Origin: JBJFGR01 sp051892875
GTDB lineage: Bacteria > Pseudomonadota > Gammaproteobacteria > Enterobacterales > Succinivibrionaceae
NCBI GenBank assembly: GCA_051892875.1
Contig: JBJFGR010000130.1
Coordinates: forward strand, 1 to 33,649
DNA length: 33,649 nucleotides
Reading direction: 5' to 3'
Shown: positions 28,186-33,649 of the stretch, piece after piece
How the letters are laid out: the number at the start of each line of letters is the position of its first letter
Numbering within the stretch: the stretch's first letter is position 1
The notes under the pieces: model-generated
The model's database searches: none
What the model was told of the DNA's origin: nothing
Seen by the model: the letters and a program-made list of their open reading frames with translations, nothing else
Program-made: the position numbers and the translations under genes

Positions 28186-29505
28186 ATGACTAGTTCATTG
28201 ACAGCTAGACAAGCAACTAATAAAACTATGGCTATTGTATTAGCTGGTGGTAGAGGAAGCAGGTTAAGACAATTAACGGATACTAGAGCAAAACCTGCTA
28301 CATATTTTGGTGGAAAATATCGTATTATTGATTTTGTTTTATCAAATTGTGTAAATTCAGGTATCAGAAAAATTGGTGTAGTTACTCAATATAAGTCTCA
28401 CAGTTTACTGCGTCATATTCAGGCTGGTTGGTCATTTATGCGTAACCAGTTTAATGAATTTTTAGATTTATTACCTGCTCAACAGAGAATAGATGAAGTT
28501 CATTGGTATCGAGGGACTGCTGATGCTATATTTCAGAATATAGATATTATTAAAGATCATCATCCTAAATTTATTTTAATTTTAGCAGGTGATCATATAT
28601 ATAAAATGGATTATGCAAAATTGATACTAGATCATTTAAATAATCCAGGTCATGTTACAATTTCTTGTGTTCCTATATCTAAAGCTGATGCAGGTTCTTA
28701 TGGCATTATGAGTGTCAATGAAGATGGTAAAATTGTAAACTTTGTTGAAAAACCTCAAGACCCTAGTTTAATACCAGGTGATGGTGATACTTGTCTAGCA
28801 TCTATGGGGATTTATGTCTTTGATGCAAAAATTTTGTATAAGATTTTGAGTGAAGATGAAGAAATGGTAGATTCTCAACATGATTTTGGTAATGATATAA
28901 TTCCAAATCTTGTTAGAAAAGGTTTAGCTTATGCTCATGATTTTAGTAAATCATGTGTTTGTAATCGAGCAAAGAATCAAATATACTGGCGCGATGTGGG
29001 AACTATTGATTCATTTTGGGCTGCTAATATGGACCTTGCATCTGTAACACCAGATCTTGATATTTATGACCAAGATTGGCCAATATGGACTTATCAGACA
29101 CAGCTACCAGCAGCAAAATATGTACAAGATATCAATGGAGCTTCTTCTATTTTAAGGAACAGTGAAATAGCCGCGGGGGTAATTATTAGTGGCTCTTCTA
29201 TATGTTCTAGTGTTTTGTTCTATAATGTGCGTGTACACTCATTCTGTTTTATTAACGAAGTCGTTGCTTTTCCTGATTGTATAATCCATAGAGGATGCAG
29301 ATTAACAAGAGTTGTGATAGATAGAGGGTGTGAATTACCTAGAAATCTTGTTGTTGGAGAAAATTATGAAGAAGACGTTAGACGTTTTTATCGTTCAGAA
29401 GGGGGAGTTACTTTAATAACCAGAAGGATGTTGCATAATCTTCGAGAAAGAGAACCTTGGTTATTCGATGGTTTTGATAGTTATTCGCAAAATAAATTAA
29501 TTTAA
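28186..29505 (+). CDS. glgC: glucose-1-phosphate adenylyltransferase
   Basis: 439 residues (E. coli GlgC 431). It makes ADP-glucose from glucose-1-phosphate and ATP, the committed step of glycogen synthesis. Visible motifs: nucleotide-binding LAGGRGSRLRQLTDTRAKPA, FGGKYRIIDFVLSNCVNSGIRKIGV, WYRGTADA, LAGDHIYKMDY, FVEKP, SMGIYVFD, YWRDVGT and the C-terminal left-handed beta-helix ending GENYEEDVRRFYRSE. The Lys of FGGK, linked to fructose-1,6-bisphosphate activation in E. coli, is kept. AAGGAA precedes the ATG. The stop overlaps the arcB start (TAATG), an unusual partner. glgA, glgB and glgP are not in the window. Confidence 0.96.
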   Translation: MTSSLTARQATNKTMAIVLAGGRGSRLRQLTDTRAKPATYFGGKYRIIDFVLSNCVNSGIRKIGVVTQYKSHSLLRHIQAGWSFMRNQFNEFLDLLPAQQRIDEVHWYRGTADAIFQNIDIIKDHHPKFILILAGDHIYKMDYAKLILDHLNNPGHVTISCVPISKADAGSYGIMSVNEDGKIVNFVEKPQDPSLIPGDGDTCLASMGIYVFDAKILYKILSEDEEMVDSQHDFGNDIIPNLVRKGLAYAHDFSKSCVCNRAKNQIYWRDVGTIDSFWAANMDLASVTPDLDIYDQDWPIWTYQTQLPAAKYVQDINGASSILRNSEIAAGVIISGSSICSSVLFYNVRVHSFCFINEVVAFPDCIIHRGCRLTRVVIDRGCELPRNLVVGENYEEDVRRFYRSEGGVTLITRRMLHNLREREPWLFDGFDSYSQNKLI

Positions 29506-31394
29506 TGAATAAAAAAAGACCTAGAATTATTAGAAGATTCTTATTATGGCTCTCCCAAAAATCAATGACATTCCTAACAGCTATGTTAGGAGTATTTTTT
29601 ACATTGTTTATTACTAGTATTCATTGTATTGCTGTTACTATTATTTATGGTAATATTGAAGTTCAAGATATAATAAGACCTTTGGGGTATGGTGCTATTT
29701 TAACGCCCTTTATGGTGTATATTTTTTCACAGGTTTTTGATGAAATAGCTCAATCAAAAAATCAAGTAATTGATATGAGAATTCAGGAATCTAAATTAAA
29801 AGATTCTTTATCAAAAACTTATTTGGCTATGATAAATCAACGTCATAGAAATACAGCTCTTTCTCAAGATCAAGAAAAATTAAAAGGTTCTCTCATTGAA
29901 GAAATTTCAAAAAAAATAGCAGCACAAAATCAATTAGATGATCAGACTGGTTTTTTTCATGCTGCTGTAAATTTAACACCAGACATTATTTTGTACAGAA
30001 ATTTATCTGGAAAAATTTTAGGTGTTAATCAAAATCTTTTAGATTTATTAAATGTTAATTCACAAGAAGAATTAGAGCATAAAATTTTATTTGATGCCGA
30101 ACTTTGTAAAAGTTTTACTTATAACGATGAGATTATTATAAATAATAAACAAGATATTGTTTATAATTGTGAAATAAATAATGTCGTTTTACAGATGCGT
30201 AAAAAACCTGTAACTAACAGTAAAAACAGTATTATAGGTATTATGTGTTATGGTCAAGATATTACAAAATTAAAGAATGAACAAGATATCTTAGAAAAAG
30301 CATCTAGAGATAAAAGTGTGTTTATATCTACCCTTAGTCATGAATTACGTACACCATTAAATGGTATTGTTGGGTTGAGTGATATTCTCTTAAGAACCGG
30401 AAAATTTAAAGGTGAGGAAGAAAAGAGTCTTCAGGCAATAAATGTAAGTGCGGTGACTTTAGGTAATATATTTAATGATATTATTGATCTAAATAAATTT
30501 GAAAGGAATACATTTTCATTAGCACCAGAAAGTATTAAGTGGTTGGATTTTATAAATGATATAAAAACTCTTTTTAAATTAATGGCAAAGCAAAAAGGTT
30601 TAGAGTTTAATTATAAAACTATAGGAACATGTTATGAGTATTTGTTTTTTGATGGCATAAGATTACGTCAGATATTATGGAATATCATAGCTAATGCTAT
30701 TAAATTTACTCAAAAAGGCAGTGTTAACTTAAGTATAACAATGCAAAATATTGATAATACGAAAGCAAAACTTAAAATAGAAATATCAGATACAGGTATT
30801 GGGATTTCTAAGGAACATCAGGATAAGATTTTTGAATTATATTATCAAGTTGCTGGTTGTTGTCAATCAACAGGAACTGGTATAGGTCTTCATGTAGCAA
30901 AATCATTATGTGATGTTATGAATGGTACAATTACTTTACAAAGTGAAATAAATAAAGGTTCTACATTTATTTTAGAATTTACTTTTGAAAAAGGGGAAAA
31001 ACAAACTCATAAAGATATTTCTGCTCATAAAAAATTAAACATTTTATTAGTAGAAGATGTGGATTTAAATATTTTTGTAGCTAAAAAGATGTTAGAAAAT
31101 TTTGGGCATAATGTAATAGTTAGTAAAACTGGAAAAGATGCAATCTTAAAGTTCAAAGACAATATTGTGGATTTAGTACTATTGGATATGAAATTACCAG
31201 ATATTACAGGAACAGAAGTTGCTGATAGATTGCATAATGAAGAAGGTTGTACAGTTCCTATAATCGCATTAACTGCTAATGTTATTAATGAATTTGAACA
31301 GTATAGTTCACATAATATAATAGATGTAATTAGTAAGCCATTATCAATTTCTAAACTACAAGATTTACTTATCAAGTATTTTTCAGAGGAATAA
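29505..31394 (+). CDS. arcB: ArcB-type hybrid sensor histidine kinase without Hpt domain
   Basis: 629 residues (E. coli ArcB 778). Order: two TM helices (about 22-48 and 60-78) enclosing a very short periplasmic loop as in ArcB, coiled linker (80-145), PAS-like domain (about 150-255), HisKA with His279 in SHELRTPLNGIVGLSDILL, HATPase with NIIANAIKF, DTGIGIS and GTGIGLHVA, and a receiver with Asp561 in LVLLDMKLPD plus KPLS at 611-614. The HisKA region (SAVTLGNIFNDIIDL) follows E. coli ArcB closely. The third ArcB module, Hpt, is a separate ORF 4 bp downstream. The PAS residues aligned with E. coli Cys180 and Cys241 are Val174 and Val228. The gene overlaps the glgC stop by one base and has no own ribosome binding site, so it depends on coupling. 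ArcA is not in the window. Confidence 0.9.
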   Translation: MNKKRPRIIRRFLLWLSQKSMTFLTAMLGVFFTLFITSIHCIAVTIIYGNIEVQDIIRPLGYGAILTPFMVYIFSQVFDEIAQSKNQVIDMRIQESKLKDSLSKTYLAMINQRHRNTALSQDQEKLKGSLIEEISKKIAAQNQLDDQTGFFHAAVNLTPDIILYRNLSGKILGVNQNLLDLLNVNSQEELEHKILFDAELCKSFTYNDEIIINNKQDIVYNCEINNVVLQMRKKPVTNSKNSIIGIMCYGQDITKLKNEQDILEKASRDKSVFISTLSHELRTPLNGIVGLSDILLRTGKFKGEEEKSLQAINVSAVTLGNIFNDIIDLNKFERNTFSLAPESIKWLDFINDIKTLFKLMAKQKGLEFNYKTIGTCYEYLFFDGIRLRQILWNIIANAIKFTQKGSVNLSITMQNIDNTKAKLKIEISDTGIGISKEHQDKIFELYYQVAGCCQSTGTGIGLHVAKSLCDVMNGTITLQSEINKGSTFILEFTFEKGEKQTHKDISAHKKLNILLVEDVDLNIFVAKKMLENFGHNVIVSKTGKDAILKFKDNIVDLVLLDMKLPDITGTEVADRLHNEEGCTVPIIALTANVINEFEQYSSHNIIDVISKPLSISKLQDLLIKYFSEE

Positions 31395-31398
31395 ATTT

Positions 31399-31761
31399 AT
31401 GGATAATCAGCGGATAAATTATGATTTTGTGAAAGAATTTATATCTATAGCTGGTATAGATTCCATTAAAGAGGCTATAAGTTTGTATAAATCTAGTTGT
31501 GATATTTATATCAGTGATAGTTTAAAAAATTATAAAGATGGTGATATTTTATCTGCTGCCAGTGAATTACATAAAATCAAAGGTGCTTCAAACTCTATTG
31601 GATTAGTATTATTATCAAAGGAAATTCAGAATATAGAAAATGAATTAAAAGCAAAAGATCTTGATTATCCTTTGGAAAAAAAATTAACCACTTTTAAAGA
31701 ATCTTTAATAAGAGATGTAGCTTTATTAGATCAATTTATAAACGAAAATTTAGTGGCTTAA
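31399..31761 (+). CDS. stand-alone Hpt phosphotransfer protein, detached ArcB third module
   Basis: 120 residues, an all-helical Hpt domain with phospho-acceptor His58 in LHKIKGASNSIGL, matching HKIKGAAGSVGL around E. coli ArcB His717. It should take phosphate from the ArcB receiver (Asp561) and pass it to ArcA. It has its own AGAGGA (31385-31390) inside the end of arcB, 8 nt before the ATG, and lies in a different frame from arcB. It is therefore an independent gene and not the result of a single frameshift. Its stop overlaps the stop of the antisense HsdS remnant. Confidence 0.88.
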   Translation: MDNQRINYDFVKEFISIAGIDSIKEAISLYKSSCDIYISDSLKNYKDGDILSAASELHKIKGASNSIGLVLLSKEIQNIENELKAKDLDYPLEKKLTTFKESLIRDVALLDQFINENLVA

Positions 31762-31889
31762 AGTTTAATATTGGAAACGTCAATCTCGCCAGACATAAGA
31801 CGTGGTAGAAGAGTATCCCTTATGGTTGTAAGTTTTTCGTTTTCTAGACCGTTAGCAAATGTTTGTTCAAAAACAGATTTATAACATTG
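31758..31889 (-). pseudogene. hsdS: C-terminal fragment of type I restriction specificity subunit (HsdS)
   Basis: Minus-strand open stretch of 43 codons reading SVFEQTFANGLENEKLTTIR, followed by DTLLPRLMSGEIDVS and a stop. This is the characteristic C-terminal conserved helix and tail of HsdS (ENEKLTTIRDTLLP.LMSGEI). An in-frame stop lies directly upstream at 31890-31892, and no target-recognition domains, HsdM or HsdR are in the window. It is a recombination or deletion relic butting onto the hpt gene. Confidence 0.8.
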
Positions 31890-31938
31890 TTAAGTGAAGG
31901 TAAAAGAGATTGTAAAATTTTACAAAATTATTATCCCA

Positions 31939-31991
31939 AAATCATGCAAAAAAAGTCTGTTTAAAAATTTTAGAGTAATTTTGCATGATTT
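31939..31991. repeat. 13-bp perfect inverted repeat
   Basis: AAATCATGCAAAA (31939-31951) and TTTTGCATGATTT (31979-31991) are exact inverse complements around a 27-nt AT-rich spacer. It could be a mobile-element end, a recombination site or a terminator-like hairpin. It marks the change to higher G+C on its right side. Confidence 0.6.
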
Positions 31992-32068
31992 ACGTCGCTG
32001 GATAAAATGCTTACCATTCATTTACTGCAGGCAATACGTTAAAAGAAGCTGTGCAGTCAGACAAGTAA

Positions 32069-32197
32069 TCACTGATTCGTTAATGCGGCATTCGTGTTGA
32101 ATTCAAAATAACTTGATCGGTGCAGACCGACTAAGTCTGATTTGTTGATATCTTGCAAACGAGTGTGTTGGTTGATGTTGTTCAAAAATTTTTGCAT
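32069..32197 (-). CDS. candidate 42-residue small ORF, divergent from the AbiF RNA
   Basis: ATG at 32197 opens a 42-codon minus-strand frame (starts MQKFLNNINQ, contains DINKSDLVGLHRSSYFEFN, ends AALTNQ). Its codons look balanced and it lies in DNA of higher G+C. There is no clear ribosome binding site and no family I recognise. It starts 7 bp from the -35 of the AbiF RNA promoter. It may be a remnant of a longer foreign gene. Confidence 0.27.
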   Translation of the reverse strand: MQKFLNNINQHTRLQDINKSDLVGLHRSSYFEFNTNAALTNQ

Positions 32198-32203
32198 ATT
32201 CTA

Positions 32204-32231
32204 TTGATATTTTGCATTTTTGTGTGATAAT
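32204..32231 (+). promoter_or_regulatory. promoter of the AbiF-associated small RNA
   Basis: TTGATA (32204-32209), 16-bp spacer and an extended -10 TGTGATAAT (32223-32231) make one of the best sigma-70 promoters in the window. Transcription should start near 32237-32239, just before the structured RNA. Confidence 0.7.
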
Positions 32232-32237
32232 ACAAAG

Positions 32238-32301
32238 TAATAGAGCCTTTCTGCGCTTCAGACACTTCGTGTACAGCGGACCAGTGAAGGGCCTTTTTTT
32301 T
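32238..32301 (+). ncRNA. structured small RNA upstream of abiF (abiF RNA motif-like)
   Basis: A roughly 64-nt transcript is predicted between the promoter at 32204-32231 and an eight-T run (32294-32301). Three nested stems are seen: P1 GCCTTTC (32245-32251) with GAAGGGC (32286-32292); P2 CGCT (32254-32257) with AGCG (32275-32278); P3 ACAC (32262-32265) with GTGT (32269-32272), loop TTC. A seven-base strand GACCAGT (32279-32285) stays free between P2 and P1; its CAG can pair with CTG at 32251-32253 in an alternative fold. P1 plus the T run is also the terminator. The position directly 5' of an AbiF gene and the compact fold agree with the published abiF RNA motif as I remember it. Confidence 0.75.
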
Positions 32302-32313
32302 GAGCAATAACCT

Positions 32314-33216
32314 ATGATTCAAAGCGTAAAATCCCCTCTAACTTATGATGAACAGATAAAAAGGCTTAAAGACTTTCATAAGCTTTCAATTGACGATGAT
32401 AAAGAAGCTCTCCTAATTTTGAAGAAAATTAATTATTACAGGTTGAGCGGGTACGGGATTGGCTTAACTTTACCTAATGATAAAGATAAATATAGACAGG
32501 GAATTTCGTTAAAACATTTATACCAACTATATAAATTTGATAGCGAAATGAAGAACCTTTTGTCATTGGTAATAGAACAGATTGAAATCCAGTTTAGAGC
32601 AAATATTTCATATCACCTAGCTATTAATTATGGTGCTTTAGGTTATCTTGATTCCACGAATTTTGCTGATAGAAAAGATGCCAACGGAAATTCCGTTTTA
32701 AACAAAATTCTAGGGGATTTTAAAACAATGGTAGAAAGAAGCAAGAGACTGCCATTTGTTAAACACCACCTAGTTAACTATGATGGGCAGTTTCCAATCT
32801 GGGTTGCAGTGGAGTTGTTCACTTTTGGTAATTTGACTTCTCTATATTCGATAATGCAAGACAAGGATAAGGATGCCATTGCTAAATTATACGGTACTAA
32901 AGGCGTATATTTGAACAGTTGGATTAGATTATTACAGGAAGTTAGAAATTTGTGTGCTCATTACGCACGAGTATACAATCTGATTTTTAAGACAACTCCT
33001 AAGCTCTACAAAGAGCATGATTTTTTAACTAAAGATTCAAGAACCGAAAAAACAAAAATTTTTTATGTTTTATTAGTATTGAAAAGGCTACTGGATACTG
33101 AGCAATGGGATGAATTTTACTCAAAATTTAAATTATTACTTAATAAGTATTCACGATATATAAAATTAAGTTTTATGAGTTTTCCTGAAAAATGGGAAGA
33201 AATATTAGAAAAATAG
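32314..33216 (+). CDS. abiF: Abi_2/AbiF-family HEPN protein (abortive infection)
   Basis: 300 residues, complete Abi_2 (AbiD/AbiF-like) protein. The N-terminus SPLTYDEQIKRLKDF and the NYYRLSGYG motif (40-48) are family hallmarks. Two RX4-6H HEPN motifs are present: Arg95 to His101 (RANISYH) and Arg211 to His216 (RNLCAH), the second in the typical EVRNLCAHYARVYN context. HEPN motifs of this kind are RNase active sites, so an RNA-cleaving toxin role in phage defence is likely. An in-frame TAA lies two codons before the ATG, which fixes the upstream limit. There is no ribosome binding site, and the start is 12 nt beyond the small-RNA terminator, so expression probably needs read-through. Neighbours are phage and restriction relics. 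Confidence 0.9.
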   Translation: MIQSVKSPLTYDEQIKRLKDFHKLSIDDDKEALLILKKINYYRLSGYGIGLTLPNDKDKYRQGISLKHLYQLYKFDSEMKNLLSLVIEQIEIQFRANISYHLAINYGALGYLDSTNFADRKDANGNSVLNKILGDFKTMVERSKRLPFVKHHLVNYDGQFPIWVAVELFTFGNLTSLYSIMQDKDKDAIAKLYGTKGVYLNSWIRLLQEVRNLCAHYARVYNLIFKTTPKLYKEHDFLTKDSRTEKTKIFYVLLVLKRLLDTEQWDEFYSKFKLLLNKYSRYIKLSFMSFPEKWEEILEK

Positions 33217-33268
33217 TTTTGTTTTTCATTTAAAAGCAAAAACCATGTTGCTTTCTGCTTTTGGAATG

Positions 33269-33598
33269 CTAATCCTTTTTGTAGTAGGGCGAGATGTAAC
33301 CGCTAGCGGTAAGGATCAAACCTTCAGCCCACTCTGGCACTCTGCTCATCAGCTCGCAGAGCTGGTCGAGACTCATGCTTTTATCACTCTCGATGACCAC
33401 TTCATCATGAATGTGCATCACGATGCTGCAATGCCGTAAAGTCTTCATGGCGTAACACAGAATGTCCCTAGCGGTTGCCTGTACGATGTTTTCCACAAAC
33501 TTGGGACCGTAGGATTCAAGGCGTTCCCATTTCTTTGTGGCTCCGATGCCTTCATACGTGATGCTTTCACCGCCGAACTGGTTCATGCCGATACGGGG
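33269..33598 (-). pseudogene. truncated phage-type family A DNA polymerase, C-terminal part
   Basis: About 109 codons on the minus strand (including PRIG before the Met at 33586) match the end of phage-borne DNA polymerase I-like enzymes: NQFGGESITYEG, ATKKWERLESYGPKFVENIV, and motif C in MHIHDEVVIE. The rest of the polymerase (motifs A and B, exonuclease domain) is missing. In-frame TAA codons occur at about 33611-33616, right where the DNA turns strongly AT-rich. G+C is near 50%, far above the surroundings. It is convergent with abiF. It is almost certainly a prophage remnant, not a functional gene. Confidence 0.85.
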
Positions 33599-33649
33599 TA
33601 AATAACAGTTTTATTAAATATATAAATAGTTTATAATATCTAAAATATT

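Larger units (their letters stand above)
31890..32313. other. intergenic part of the accessory island
   Basis: After the HsdS stub come an AT-rich stretch with the inverted repeat at 31939-31991, then a segment of higher G+C (about 31990-32160), then the AbiF RNA and its promoter. The plus-strand ORF at 31894-32100 runs through the inverted repeat, is rich in Lys/Arg/Cys and has no recognisable motif, so I do not call it a gene. Confidence 0.5.

Noticed and set aside
31894..32100. Plus-strand 68-codon ORF downstream of hpt
   Set aside because: It starts inside the region opposite the HsdS stub, spans both arms of the inverted repeat, has odd Cys/Arg-rich composition and overlaps a better candidate on the other strand.
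33245..33439. 64-codon plus-strand ORF near the right end
   Set aside because: It is antisense to the recognisable DNA polymerase fragment.

Overview
The window is AT-rich DNA (roughly 30% G+C by eye, lower between genes) from a Gram-negative gammaproteobacterium. It carries recC-recB-recD, ArcB, SmrA, YhcC and an mtnN-cbiB-btuF cluster of the kind known from Vibrio/Aeromonas relatives. The base composition, glgC and the flagellin fit a low-G+C aeromonad relative such as the Succinivibrionaceae. That placement is inference; there is no rRNA to test it.

Layout. 1-1270 holds a TSUP-family permease and tRNA-Tyr on the minus strand. 1651-5397 holds a small uncharacterised protein facing a minus-strand cluster: mtnN (SAH/MTA nucleosidase), cbiB (cobinamide side-chain attachment), btuF (periplasmic B12 binding) and smrA. 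5398-5784 is a divergent control region with NtrC-like half-sites ahead of gltB-gltD (glutamate synthase), which ends in a clear terminator. 11980-12832 holds a decayed minus-strand reading frame. 12833-23103 is a tightly packed recC-recB-recD operon whose three proteins are all larger than those of E. coli. 23190-26086 holds two paralogous two-TM membrane proteins separated by another decayed reading frame; the second is coupled by overlapping stop/start to yhcC (radical SAM). A compact flagellin follows. Then come glgC, arcB and a separate Hpt gene, apparently one transcription unit.

From 31758 to the right edge the window looks like a scarred accessory island. It has the C-terminal stub of a type I restriction specificity subunit, a 13-bp inverted repeat, a possible 42-codon ORF, a complete Abi_2/AbiF-type HEPN protein preceded by a compact structured RNA with its own promoter and terminator, and a truncated G+C-rich phage-type family A DNA polymerase.

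The strongest observations are (1) the small RNA plus AbiF HEPN protein, laid out like an RNA-antitoxin/HEPN-toxin defence unit, and (2) an ArcB whose phosphotransfer domain is a separate gene and whose linker lacks cysteine at both positions aligned with the E. coli redox cysteines. gltBD, yhcC and arcB, neighbours in E. coli, lie in one 26-kb stretch here with recCBD and other genes between them.
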